Positions 1-12,580 of a stretch of DNA of 64,000 bases are shown piece by piece. Positions within the stretch are counted from its first letter, which is position 1, and the number at the start of each line of letters is the position of its first letter. The notes under the pieces are model-generated. The model saw only the letters and a list, made by a program, of their open reading frames with translations. It was not told the origin of the DNA and searched no databases. The position numbers and the translations under genes were made by a program. Location of the stretch: NCBI GenBank assembly GCA_964058845.1, contig CAXKVR010000432.1:18591-82590 (forward strand), in the 5' to 3' direction. The stretch comes from Carex sylvatica (Eukaryota > Streptophyta > Magnoliopsida > Poales > Cyperaceae).

Positions 1-3000
1 ATTACTTTCTGAAAAGAAAATCTCTTCACTGAGCAGTGAAATCAGGGAGAGAGTATATGGCATTTTTCTGGAATACGAGAGGAAGAAACGAGCTGCCAGA
101 GAGTTCGATTTGTCAGATTTTGTCAACGACCTGCATGGTCGTCTCAGCAATGCTGGTTACTTGAGTTGCAAGGTCGATTTTATATATATTGATGAAGTGC
201 AGGACTTGACAGTCAGTCAGATAGCACTGCTCAAGTATATTTGTAATAATTTCCGAGATGGATTCGTTTTTGCTGGGGACACAGCACAGACCATAGCAAG
301 AGGGATCGATTTTCGGTTTGAAGACATCAGATCTCTCTTCTACAAGGAATTTCGGTCTAAATTGAAGGGAAAAGAGAAGGAGACCCGTTTGTCTGACATG
401 TTTCAGCTGTGTGAGAATTTTCGTACTCATATTGGGGTCTTGAAATTGGCACAAAGTGTCATAGATCTGTTGTGCTACTTTTTCCCATTTTCTGTAGATA
501 AACTGAATCCCGAAACCAGCCTAATTTATGGGGATGCCCCAGTGCTTCTAGAATCTGGGGATGGTGAAAATGCAATCACTAAAATCTTTGGGGAAAGTAA
601 GAGCTTCGGTAGAAGGACAACTGAATTTGGGGCAGAACAAGTCATATTAGTACGTGACGACTCTGCCAAGAAGGAAGTTCTAGAGATTGTTGGTAAACGA
701 GCGCTTGTGTTGACAATAATTGATTGCAAAGGCCTCGAATTCCAGGTATTAAGAAAATGTTCCTTCTCTCTTATTTATAGTTAATTAATTTGCAAATTTG
801 TTAGTAACTTATTTTCTCTTTCCTTGGAAATTGATCATTCTTTCAACATCTATATTACTCTTCTAATTAAGTTCTGAAATTTCATTTCTGATCATATACG
901 TGGATAGCAAAACCTTGGAATTTCTTCATATTAAAATCTATGGATCTCCAAATTAGAAGTTTTTATTTTCATATGACTTGAGCACTGAATAAATTTATAA
1001 GAGTATAGATCTAATGACATTTAATTATTGCAGTTGCCTGATTTACTAAAAATGGGCTTATAGTTCAACACTTTCTTATGCATTTTGTTATATCTACAGG
1101 ATGTCTTGTTGTACAACTTCTTTGGCTCATCACCCATGAAGAACAAGTGGAGAGTTCTCTACGGGTATTTAGAAAATGAAGATTTATTGGATCCGTCCAT
1201 GACAAGGGCATATCCTAGGTTTGACATTGCCAGTCACTATCTTCTTTGTTCAGAGCTGAAGCAGTTGTATGTGGCTATAACTCGAACAAAGCAAAGATTG
1301 TGGATTTGTGAGAATTCAATGGAATTTGGTAAACCTATGTTTCATTATTGGAAGAGGCTATGCCTTTTGCAAGGAACTCAGTTGGATATGAATTTTGTCG
1401 AAGCCATGCGGACAGCAAGCACTCCAGATGAATGGCGGGTCCGTGGCATTAAGGTAGGGTTATTTTTGTTGATTGGTTTATGTCAATGAAAGCAAGTCAA
1501 ATGATTGATAAATAATTCAAAATTGAAAAATTTAACAACTGTTTCTATATATCTCTGTTTGGGTATCGAAATGGAAGTATAATATAGTTGATCATCTCTT
1601 TCTTACTATTAGTCCATTAGAATTTACTAATGATGCTTAAGGAGAGTGATGTCATATTGCTACTTATTTTGCTTAGATCCAAATTGATTTGGAGGCTTGT
1701 TTTTCATTAATTTTGTAGTGACAAACTAAACTTTTGATCAAAATTGTTTCTTGTATTCCCCTAGAGTATAGATCACTTTGAAGTACTCTATCAGACTTCT
1801 TATTTGCAAAACTATTTTCCTTTTATCTGTAGCTTTTCAATGAAAAACAATTCGAGATGGCAAGGATGTGCTTTGAGAATGCTGGAGATGTGTACCATAA
1901 AACTTGGGCAAGAGCAGCAGGACTATTTGCGAGGGCTGAGCGTCACATTTTCACAAACTCGGAAAAGGCTAATAGTGACCTACAAAAAGCAGCAGACTTG
2001 TATGAAACAATACGAAAGGATGACAAAGCTGCTGCCTGTTATATCAAACTTGGGAATTATGCAAAAGCAGGTAATGATATTAGCTCTTTTGATGTTTTGT
2101 CTTGTTTTATACTTCATATAGTCATTGATACAATGTTGTTTAAGATTGTTTTTTTCTTTTTTAGTGTTGGCACTTTTTCCTAAAAAGCATATCTGACTCG
2201 AGAGATATCCAATGAAGTTCTTAATGAACAAAGTCAAACGGCTGGAGGAAAAACATTTTTAAGTTTTAATATTAAGTCGGGGCCAGTGGCAGGATTTTAA
2301 TTACGGGATCATTATATACAGAAAGTCATTGCTTTCTCTGTTTTTTTTTTCTTTGAAAAAGAATGCGTCAATTGGCGCCCATTCTCTCTTACTGTCTCAC
2401 CATGTATACTAATGAACATATACTGTTTAGAAAAAATAATTGGTTTCCCATGTTTTGACCGTCCCCACATTTCAATATTCCTCACCAATGTTGGATGAGG
2501 ACCCACAGTACATGATGGTAAGTGAAATTTGTGTGCTTGTTTGGGGGGGCAGGAGCTTGGGAGCATTTTATCAGTCTTTTAACAATTATATGACATCAGT
2601 TTGGTACTTTTCTTGATGCTTAGGCTCAGGGGCGGAGCCAGACTAACTGACTATGGTGGTCAATCGTGAATGGGGGTCAATTATATAAAATTTTTATGCT
2701 GCGAATGGGGGTCAATTTACGGTATCCGCAGCATTTTATTCTAGATCATATAAGAAACTGTGTATAAATACAAAAATTTTGAAAACTAATGGGGGTCAAT
2801 CCCATTAGCCCTTACTGCCTCCGCCTCTGCTTAGGCTTAGTGACCTTGATCCTAATCAGATTTTGCAGTTATCTTACTGTATCTTGCTTTGATTTTGTCA
2901 GGTACAATTTACTTGGAAAAATGCGGCACATCCAGGCTTGAGGATGCTGCTGACTGCTTTGAAATGATAAAGTGTTGGCCAAAAGCTGCAGATTTGTACT

Positions 3001-6000
3001 TCCAAGCAAATTGCTTCTCGAAGTGTACATCTGCTTGCTTAAAAGGAGAGCTCTTTCATGCAGGCTTGATCTATTTGGATAAATGGCGGCTTCAAGAATC
3101 ACAAAGTACAGATAATTGGAAATTTAGAGGTTTAGAAGCTATCAGAAATGATTACATAACGAATTGTGCGAATCACTTCTCTGAACGTGGAGATTTTAAG
3201 AACATGATGCATTTCGTGAAGGCATTCAAATCAATGGAAGAGATTCGTAGATTCCTAATGGCAAAAAAGTTTCTTGTTGAACTGTTGACTCTTGAGTTGG
3301 AAGCTGGTAACTTTGTTGAGGCTGCTGGACTTGCACGATTGAAAGAAGATCTTTTATTGGAGGCAGATGTTTGGGAAAAGGCTGGTTCATTTGAAAAGGC
3401 AACCCAACTGGTTATCTTAGATGTGATCATGGAATCACTTTGGTCACATGGAAGCAAAGGGTGGCCTCCAAAATCTTTTCCAAAGAGTGAGGTTCACTTC
3501 ACAAAGGCGAAAGGTCTGGCCAAGAAGGTGTCAAATTGTTTCTACAATTCAGTTTGTTCTGAGTTGTACATTTGGGATGAAAAGCCTAAAACTTTTTCAA
3601 AATTGTCGAAGATATTACATGAAGCTCAGATGCAGAAAAACACTCGATTAACTTTCCTGTCCTTGCGCTCCCTACTTGACCTTCATCTGACTCGAGAAAA
3701 CTCTGGTTATTTGTTTGATGCAGAGCATATTTTGGATTTGGAAAAGTGGTTTCATGAAATGATGGCTCAAGGGAGGGTATCCTTGAATACATTAATTCAC
3801 ATCTGGGTTCAATGGCGAGAATCTGCTACAGAGGTTAGCTCATCATTATTTGAGGAGTTGTGCCATGATCATCTGGGAGTGAGAAAAGAGGGTAACTGTG
3901 GTGAATACTGTGTTCTAAATCCTAATGCCTGGTGGATTGGTGGTGGGGTAAGAGGCTCGTTGAAGAAGTCAAGCAGTGGCAGTTATTTGATGACGAGTGA
4001 AAAGTACACTTCATCTGCTACAAGTTATTGGAAGAGTGAGATTTTCAATGTTGGTAAAGCCGTTGTGGCAAAATTGGATTCCCTTCTTAAGTCCTTTTTT
4101 AGCAAGCAAACATTATCTTCCGAAACCAGAGGAAGGATCTCTCTTTCAGTGTATGAAATTATAAAATCTCTTAAAAAAACCTCAAGCTATAAAGATAACA
4201 ATATCAATTTCCAGAGCTATATGTTATCAGTTGAGAAATGGTTTTGGGATGCAATCTTTCCGTGGGACTCAAAGAACAGAGCTACACATGGTGTTCTACC
4301 TATCATTGATTGCCCAGCTGCTGCTGAGTTGGTTGATGAGTCAGTTGACCGATTTTTGAGCGATATAAGTGACAAGTTCACCTATGGGCAGTTAGGAAAA
4401 TTGTCCATGATTCTTTTCTTGAGTGGAAAATTATCTGCAAACCAGTCTGCAAAAATCATGCAACGTACAGAAAATATGCCAGAATGGCGGGATTTTTTTG
4501 CTTCTCTGAACGTTCTCTTCAATGGTGGTGTTGAAAGGATATCCATGGTCGTAAACTTCCAAAAATCACTTCAAGCGACATTCAATGTGAACTGGAGGTG
4601 GGAATCTGACTATATGTCTCCACATTGTTACCTGTACCTTTTAGAACTCCTTACCTTCTTTGCCTCATCTTGCCTTGGATCTGCTGGTTACATGATTACC
4701 ACACGATCTGTACTTGCTGAGATCATGAAGTTAAGAGGTTGTAAGAATTTTCTGGATTCACCATTAGATCAAATGGTTCGAGGAGCTGGGAAACCATCTA
4801 ATTTACCTAGCTTGTTTGAATTTATTGTATATTCTGTTGAAGAGCTTCTTTCTAACAAGAGGGAGATGTGTCAATGGATAGACAAATGCTCCCGCTCCCT
4901 TCCAGGAAACTTTTACCGTCAAATGGTGCTGAGATTAGCTATCATTCTGCACATGCCATATCTGAACAAGAGTTTGGATTTTTATAGCGCTGGCATGTTT
5001 CTGTCGAGCTGTAATGACATATCACATGATTTACCAAGGCAATTTTCTAGCAAGCTCAACCAAGCCAGAAACAGCAGGGAAAGGGATCTGAGTCTCATTG
5101 CTTTTGCGAATGCTTTTGCATCTGTTGGAGATCCTTTGGTCTTTATCAGCACAAAGAAGGATAAATGTGTGTTTCCTCCATCCACTTTCTTTTCTTTTTG
5201 CTGTGACGAGATGAGGAACAAAGACCATGTCATGTCAATTCTCTTTCCAAGAAGTACCGGCCCTGATGTTACACCATCCGTGGTGAGTTGTACTAATCTT
5301 CCATCTACCACTGCGGTAGCAGATATAACTGAAGGTACACAAGACGGACAGGGTAATGTGGAAGATAAACTTGTGAAAATGCTTCAAGCATTCCGACAGT
5401 GTGAAAAGGTAAAACAGTTGTATTACTGATACTTTTATTCTATTATTTTGAAGACTGGTGCACTCGTTACAACAAGGTACGTGGTACTGTACCATATCAC
5501 TCCAGGCTCCATCCCTGCATGTTATGGTTTTGGTATTGTGCCCTTGTTTGTACCTATCATGAGTTGAGCTGCATTAAATTTGAGGATCTCACTTGGACTT
5601 GCACAGAGGCTAACAACTTCTCTACCTTTTTTTTTTCTCTATTTTGTAGAAAGATATCGCAGGTACTGTAGATGTTCTTGGTGTACTGCTCTCGTGGCTT
5701 CAGGAAAATAAACCTCCCATGGGTTTCTATGATCAACTTGTTGAAGAAGCACACAGCGTTTATGACCATTTTGAGAAGATTAATTTCCCGTAAGGATGCC
5801 AATTTCCATGTTTCACTTTATTTTACTTTTGTGAATTCCCTTACTGTTTCACTTTTTTCTTATCCTGTACAATTTTATGATTTCCCAATATTGTTCTTGT
5901 GGGTCACAAATAATCTACAATACAGGTGTAGAAACTGGAAAGACAGTTATAGTGCATTAAAACTTTCGCTTTCAAGTCTTTAACCTTTTTAAGAAGAAGA

Positions 6001-7252
6001 GTATCCTATCAAGCAGAGGCATTTTCTGCAAATTTTTGAAGTCAACCACAAAAAAAATGATTGATGGCGTGTTCAGAAAGAAATGTGGATAACTCCCCAA
6101 ACTTTGTGGTGGTCTATTCTCAAATGACATATCAACTAATTCTCTGTTCCCACGTGAAACCACCCCTTTGGATGTCCAAGTGGAATTGAAAATGATTCTT
6201 ACCCAAGGGATAATACACCCAAATTATCTCTGAGAAATTTCCAATTCAAATGGTTTTTTTACTATGTTTCCTTCTTTGATTGTCAGGGCTAAAGAAAAGT
6301 GCTCTTATCCAAGCCTGGAGGCTCTTTATTCCTACTGGCAAGATGGTGAGGCAAAATTGAATTTGATCATAGATACACTTGTTTCCGAAAAAACAAGTAA
6401 AGAGGCCTCAGAGAGAGATGCAAAAGATGCAGCATTAGAAGACAAAAAGATTGTGGCTCCCACTGTTGTGGTGAAGAAAGAGGTTAAAGAAAGGGAGCTA
6501 GTCGTGGATACTCGCAAGGAACTTTTCTGGGAAGAGCTTGAAGCATTCCAGCAGAGAAGTTATCAGAAGGTACATAATTAACACAAAGCACTATTTTGTT
6601 ATTTATTGAAGTATAAATATTAGAGCAATATACATCTTTTTTGTTACTATTTCTCTTATGTTATGAAGGATGATTTGAAAAGCATTGCCAATCCTCTCGT
6701 GGCTGCCCTTTCGTTGTTAGATGAAAAAGAATCTTTGAGAAGTTTTGATGAGCATCTAATTGAAGAAATGAAAATCGTCTACAATTCTTTTTCAAACCTA
6801 CCTGCTAGGTAAGATTTCTATGGATCTGCTCTAGCATCATTTTTGCTCTTGTAATTGATCCCAGTTACATATGCATGTAATATATTGCTTATGTCTGATT
6901 CAGATCTTGCTGCTATAGGATGTAAAATATGTACACGAATCTAAGCATATCGTTTTCCTTTTGTGCTATTCCTAATTTGTATTACAGAGGTGATGACCCT
7001 GCTTTGGAGGATCTATATTCTCAATGGCCACATGGAGAAATAAAATTGAAACTAATCATCGACACACTATGGAGTGCTCATGAGAAAAATTTCTCTGATG
7101 ACAAAGAGGCTTCAGAAAGAACTGTCGAAAACAAAGTGGTCGAAGAAAATGTTGTTGCCAAAACTGATCCGGGATCGTCTAGCAAGTCCAACATCAACAA
7201 ATCAAAAAGCAAAAAAAAAAATAAGTCCAAGAAGAGAGGGAAAAGGAACTAA
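1..7252 (+). CDS. TRANK1-like protein with UvrD/SF1 helicase core, C-terminal part (5' end outside window)
   Basis: Exons read as 1-745, 1100-1453, 1833-2070, 2902-5408, 5650-5789, 6287-6569, 6669-6808 and 6988-7252. They join in frame to 1,556 codons plus TAA, all with GT-AG introns. The first exon is open from base 2. Seen: a Walker B/motif II DEVQD (about 191-205), motif III GDTAQTI (about 275), NFRTH (motif IV), KGLEF (motif V, before the first intron) and YVAITRTKQR (motif VI, about 1268). These are the C-terminal half of an SF1 UvrD-like ATPase; the Walker A segment must lie upstream. After the core comes a long helical, TPR-like region in the 2.5-kb exon 4. The protein ends in a Lys/Ser-rich basic tail. 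This is the architecture of plant proteins annotated as TPR and ankyrin repeat-containing protein 1-like, whose role is poorly known. Helicase activity is inferred from motifs only. Confidence 0.9.
2627..2829. mobile_element. hAT-type MITE in intron 3 of the TRANK1-like gene
   Basis: A 203-bp element with inverted ends CAGGGGCGGAG / CTCCGCCTCTG, flanked by a perfect 8-bp direct repeat CTTAGGCT at 2619-2626 and 2830-2837. An 8-bp target-site duplication and CAGGGGCGGA-type ends are typical of small non-autonomous hAT elements. It contains three copies of a GGGGGTCAAT-like motif and no coding capacity. Confidence 0.85.
5650..7252 (+). repeat. Duplicated two-exon module at the 3' end of the TRANK1-like gene
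   Basis: Exons 5+6 (5650-5789, 6287-6569) and exons 7+8 (6669-6808, 6988-7252) are diverged copies of one module. Exons 5 and 7 are both exactly 140 nt, start in phase 0 and end two bases into a codon. Exons 6 and 8 share the pattern P-x-LE-x-LYS-x-W-x-x-GE-x-KL-x-LIIDTL near their starts. The DNA has diverged, so the duplication is old. Family-wide distribution is unknown to me. Confidence 0.8.
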
Positions 7253-7989
7253 GGGCTAGTTTTTATTTTTATTTGTTTTTGTTTAAAAAAAACTCTATTG
7301 CATATTTGCATGGCTCTCTATAGAAGCTTAGGTTTTAATTATTACCTCCCATTTTGGTGATGTAAATGACATTCTCTGTGACGCTATTTTGAGGATATTT
7401 TCAAGTTACCAAATTTTTGTCAAACCGGTCAATGTTATGAATTGTGATCTGATTTTCAGGAATAACTCTGATGGTTTACTGGTGCTTACAGAGTTACATA
7501 ATTATGTTCGTTACAATACCAAAAAGAGCATAAAGCATCAAATGCCTTGGTCGAAATTTTCAAACTCAATACCATGCTAAGCATATAATTGCCAATATTA
7601 ACGCAGCACTAGCTCATTATATAGTTTAAATTATCAAACGAGATATAAAATATATAGATTAAAATGGAGTAAACAATATAATCCACATTATCTTTACTCC
7701 ACGATCAAACATGATAAGTTTTTGGTACTAATTCAACTAGCTAGGTTTCGTCTCTAATAAGCGTGCAGTCTATTTAATATTATCATGCATCGGTAATTTT
7801 TACCAACAAATAATTATATGGGGTTTCATAAAATATGCAGTCTTAATTACTAACATATGGATCAAAGGCGGATCCAAAAGGTTATATAATCTAATGTCAA
7901 TAAGATTTTAACTATTAATACATCTTCAAAATTATTTTACTTTGACAAAAAAAAAAAATGAAATCTTTGTATGACAATGTGTGTGCGTA

Positions 7990-8512
7990 CCGATTTTTTT
8001 ATTAATATCCAAAAAAAATTCAAATTTCAAAAAATAACCAGTTTGGCACTGGATTTCGAAAACTACTCAAACCGCAAAATATTTTTTGCGATTTCAAGGC
8101 CTAAAACCGCAAAAAAAAATTGCGGTTTTATAATTCCAAAACCACTTTAAAAAAAAACCGCAAAAATTTATTGCAGTTTTTCATTTTTTTCAGCTTTTTT
8201 TTTATTTAAATAGAAATATTGATAATTTATTTAATTTTTATATTAAAATATTAGAAATATTTAATATATTTCTTTGAAAATAGATGAAATACTATATAAT
8301 TTAATTTATTAGAAAAACTGCTACAAATAATCCGGATCAACATTTTTCATGCTGGATTTTTTTGCAGTTGTAAGAAAAATTAATATATTTCTTTATGTGT
8401 TATTGAAAAAAAATAAAAATGTTTAGATTCTCAGTTATTGATCCCGGTTTAAAAGTCACTTCTAGGTAATACATAAATTATTGTCATCCTTCTAGTGCAT
8501 TTAATTACATGT
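7990..8512 (+). mobile_element. Solo arm of a Mutator-like foldback element
   Basis: Starts CCGATTTTTTTATTAATA and continues with A/T runs alternating with CCGCAAAA and TTGCGGTTTT motifs. It matches each arm of the foldback element at 30285-31502 almost throughout, ending near the shared CTTCTAGTGCATTTAATT. Only one arm is present, so it is a truncated relic. No target-site duplication can be assigned. Confidence 0.75.
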
Positions 8513-10473
8513 AGTGAGTGTGTTTTTAACTAAATTTAGACTTTTATATATAAAACATATGCAATTAATCAAAAGAAGACAAATTATGTAATTGAAGAGC
8601 TGAGATTAAATCCAAAGTTTCATCTTTCAATCGTAGCCGTTGGCGAATCAAACACCCAACGTGCTTAATAATGAAATAGAGATAAATGATAAGTTGTTCC
8701 TGCCAAAACTAGGAAGAAAAACGGAAATAAAAAATTAGATGTGGCAAATCTTGGAAAAACAAAAGTTATATCTTTCTAACAAGTTTGGCAAATGTTTTCA
8801 TTTATCAATTTGTTTATTCTCTTTTAATGAGAAAGGAAGTAACAAAGGCGCCTAACCTTGATATCTAATATCTGTCTTGTTTATGAGATAACTTTTGGAG
8901 GTCATAACATTATTTTATTTTATTTTATTGCTAATTTACATATTAAAATTTAATAAAACATCAACGGCTCAAGTACACTCACTTTATTAATTCTATAAAT
9001 CGTTTTATTTGAACTGAATTTCTATTTCAATATGTCTCATTCTTTTCAGGTCACATGCAAGTTTCCTCGATATTTGTAGATTTCGCAATTTTTTATATCT
9101 AATGCCCTCACTTTTAAGTTTTGGCAAAAACCTAACCAAATTATACTTTTAGTAACATTTATAATAGCATTCATTTATTTTGTTATTTTTGTATGTTGTG
9201 TGGTGATTTTATATTTAAAAAATTTCGTCATACGATCATATCCAACAAGTTCACATTAAGAATTTGATATCTGACAAAAATTATAACACCCGAGTTAAAT
9301 AACCCATGAATTATTAGTTTAGAAAAAAAGTTTGTACATTATAATAAATTATTTTAAAAAAAAAAGAATATATTGCTTGATTACATGGTGGAAGTTGCAA
9401 AAATTGCATTTCTAAAATGACATTTCTATAAAAGTAAACAAGGATAACCATTCTATGTAAAACAAATTATTTTTTTTACTAAACTGCAATTTATAAGCAT
9501 AATTCAGTTTAAAGAAGAGAGTACTAAATAAGGGTATAACTGGTATAAAGAGAAAAAAAATTCTCTCAGCGTTCAATATTATAAATTATGCTCTCAAAAT
9601 AGCATCGCCCTTTATTTTTGGCCATACTAAGTTTAGATCATTTAATTTTCTAATTTTAGCGGATTAGAAATATTATTAACAGATTTATTAAATGTCAGAT
9701 TTATTAACAGATTTTTTATGTTTTGTTAAAAAAAAATAGGGAGGTGTAATATGTAGATGTCAAATTAAACTTTATAGAAGAATTAAATAAAGGACCAGCT
9801 GACATTTCACAGCCAATTCAAAATTGAATTGAAAGGAATTTTAATTACTAAAATATAATATAATTTGATTTTGCAAACTGTTATCTGATATCCATTTATT
9901 CTATAGAATTCGAAACGACAACGCAAAAAATATTCTTCACGCAGTAACTATTAGTATAAAAAACATGATATATACAATAGTAGTACTAAAATATAATAAT
10001 TAAATCGTATTGCTTAAAAATTTAAATATGATCGCTTTTTTACGCATTGTCATATGAGTTGAAAATAATAAAATTTGATATAAGTTTTACCATTCATCAA
10101 ATAATTTAAATTACAACTTATATATTTATTATTTTAATTAAAATTAAAATTACATAAAATTAATATATGACCCGTTTATATAATAAACAACACCTTACAT
10201 ACCTATAATTTGTTTTATCTTTGAAAATTTTAGTTAGTAAAATAGTAATACTTTAATTCGAGTGCTTTAAAAGCAAACAAAAAGCTATTTAATATTTTTT
10301 ACGACAATTGATGTGAATGGTAATTTCTTTTAATAAATAACAAGGCTAATAATTATTGTGAATCATATGCAAATCATGGTCCAGTTAGTGAATTTTTTTC
10401 GAATATTTTATTTATACCCTTTAAAAAACACACATACTAGATTTGAGGAATTTTCACATTTATTGGGGTTGCT

Positions 10474-10516
10474 AAGTCAATATGCGGCCCATTTATGGAG
10501 GGCCGCAGATTGACTT
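10474..10516. repeat. Short GC-rich hairpin in AT-rich DNA
   Basis: Two 17-nt arms, AAGTCAATATGCGGCCC and GGGCCGCAGATTGACTT, are complementary except for one position and separated by 9 nt. It stands out as GC-rich within very AT-rich sequence. It is probably the core of a tiny MITE; no gene is associated with it. Confidence 0.6.
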
Positions 10517-11226
10517 GGAGGTACCTCACAATTCACAAATATACCCGTCCATTAATTATATATCAACTTATGTCCGGTCTATTTGTTCATTTTAAAAAAA
10601 ATAAGGTGAAGCTAGCGTGTAATTTGTTCATTGATCAAGAGAATTTAGTGAGTATAATTCATATAGTTTAATTTAACTCCGTTATATTTTTCTCTCTCTT
10701 TATTTATCTCTTCTCCTCTCCTCTCGTGTTCTCCCACTCACTCACGAATGCGTATAATATCTGGATTTTGGGTCGAGAATACAAACTCTGGGTTTATAAA
10801 AATAAAAATAATAATTAACGTGTAACACCAAAAATAATTAGGTTAATAAAAAATTTAGTAAAGTCCGAAAAAAAAAACTAATTTGAAGCACCAATCTGTG
10901 ATATATTTCAAATCTCATCATCTCAAAAATAAAAAATAAAAAAACATAATATAAAGAAAATGTGAAAAAATGAGATGGAAGTGCGTTCACAAGTGTTGCA
11001 AATAGATACTTAAAACCAAAATTACTATCATAATAGAAGCTACGGTATGATTCATTTCTATTTTTGGGTATACTTGAAGAACAATTTTGAATTGAAAGAT
11101 ATTTAGAGGAGAAAGAAGATATAAGAATGGATCATAAATCTAGAATTACGGAAGGAAATGATTTTTGGAATTTAGAAAATAATCTGAAGTGTCTTTTTTT
11201 TGTCACGAAAGGAAGGTAACTTTTTT

Positions 11227-11404
11227 GAAGTTATTTTCTTTGTTAATTTATTCAATTAATGAGTCAGAGAGAAGGTGAAAGAGAAAAATCGGTATTTAAA
11301 GAAAAAAAAACTTTCTTTGAAGTTATTTTCTTTATTAATTTATTCAATTAATAAATCAAAGAGAAAGTGAAAGAGAAAACTCGGTATTTAAAGAAGAAGA
11401 AAAA
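11227..11404. repeat. Tandem duplication, 92-bp unit
   Basis: Two adjacent copies begin with GAAGTTATTTTCTTT at 11227 and 11319 and end with CGGTATTTAAAGAA. They differ at a modest number of positions. Each contains GAGAAAG-type purine runs. No coding potential is seen. Confidence 0.75.
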
Positions 11405-11814
11405 AAAACTCTCAAAATCAGAAAATAAATCATCTCTGTATAGCACTTCTCTATTTAATCTGAAAAATAGTTGAGTGTAACAAGGTCTTATTTATTTTAA
11501 TAGGCATCAAACTCTAAAACAACAAATAGAAGGCCTCTTATTTTAGGCTTTAGTTTTTAACTTAGATGTCTAGATCATTGTAAATTTTAGTAGAATCTCT
11601 GGTAATGTTTTTCTTTCCAGGTTTTGAGAATGAAACCTTTCTTTTAAGATATCTCATTACATCAACCGATATTAGTTGCAAAGTTATAATTCCATAAAAT
11701 CAGCACTCATTATCAGCTGCCAGAATCGTATCATATAATGTTGTTATTTATTTATATTTTTTATCTAAAATAAAGGCCACCTTTAAGCCTGTTTCGGCAT
11801 TCATTTCTTTGTTA

Positions 11815-12165
11815 GATGCCTCTTGTGATAATTGAACATGCATCTTTAAGCTTGCAATTTTTAGTTTTATTCTCAAATTCTTTCTGCAATATAGAAGAGT
11901 TTTTCACTTTTTTCACCACTTCTCGTATGCTATCGCATCATTTCTTTATAATATTTATCCCATCTTGCACAATAAGATTAATGATGTAAGCAGCACATCT
12001 CACATGAAAGAGTTTTCCATCACAACAAAGACCTCTGTTTTGAGTGAGCCGCACGGTCATATTCCTCACACACACACCATCAGCACTATCATTATATAAT
12101 GTAATTGAAAATATTTTTTTTATCAATGTTCCAATTAAACAACACTTTCATAACCGCTTGAGAAA
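11815..12165 (-). pseudogene. hAT transposase remnant
   Basis: On the minus strand an open stretch (12126 down to 11938) reads with the hAT-transposase pattern IFSITLYNDSADG, DGKLFHVRCAAYI and NLIVQDG. A short NWNIDK lies just upstream and, after a stop and a frame change, SIREVVKKVKNSS and QKEFEN follow (to about 11815). This order matches the catalytic region of plant hAT (zf-BED/RICESLEEPER-like) transposases. Stops and at least one frameshift make it non-functional. Sequence near 12.65-12.70 kb (CCGACCCATTTTCACCC) resembles a hAT terminus and may be one end of the same dead element. Confidence 0.75.
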
Positions 12166-12454
12166 AATATTTTTGAGAAAGAGGTGCATGGCTGCGGACG
12201 GAAATGCAATCGAATCGCGTTGAAGGTTTCGCTCTAAATCGCATAGAGTTCAAAGATATTATATAATTTTGATGGCAATTTTGCTCTCTCTAAATGGTGT
12301 TGAAGGGTTTCGCTTAAATTATGTCTAGGATTTTGTGCAGTTCTGTCGGTGTTATGTGAGATAAGTCGAGAAGTGGGGAGGAGCAGGAAACAACAAAATA
12401 GGAAATAAAAAAATTCGGATATCTGAGAAGACAAAATATACGTATCATTCGTAT

Positions 12455-12580
12455 TCGTATCTGTATCTGATTCAGAAATTGATACCGAAATCGTATCCGT
12501 ATCTGATTCAGAAATTGATACCGAAATCGTATCCGTATCTGATTCAGAAATTGATACCGAAATCGTATCCGTATCTGAAT
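12455..12580. repeat. 36-bp minisatellite
   Basis: The unit starting TCGTATCCGTATCTGATT begins at 12491, 12527 and 12563, giving an exact 36-bp period. A partial unit precedes it and degenerate TATCCG-rich sequence follows to about 12680. The TATCCG composition resembles the subterminal repeats of the hAT element at 37540-38168, so the array probably expanded from a hAT end. Confidence 0.85.
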
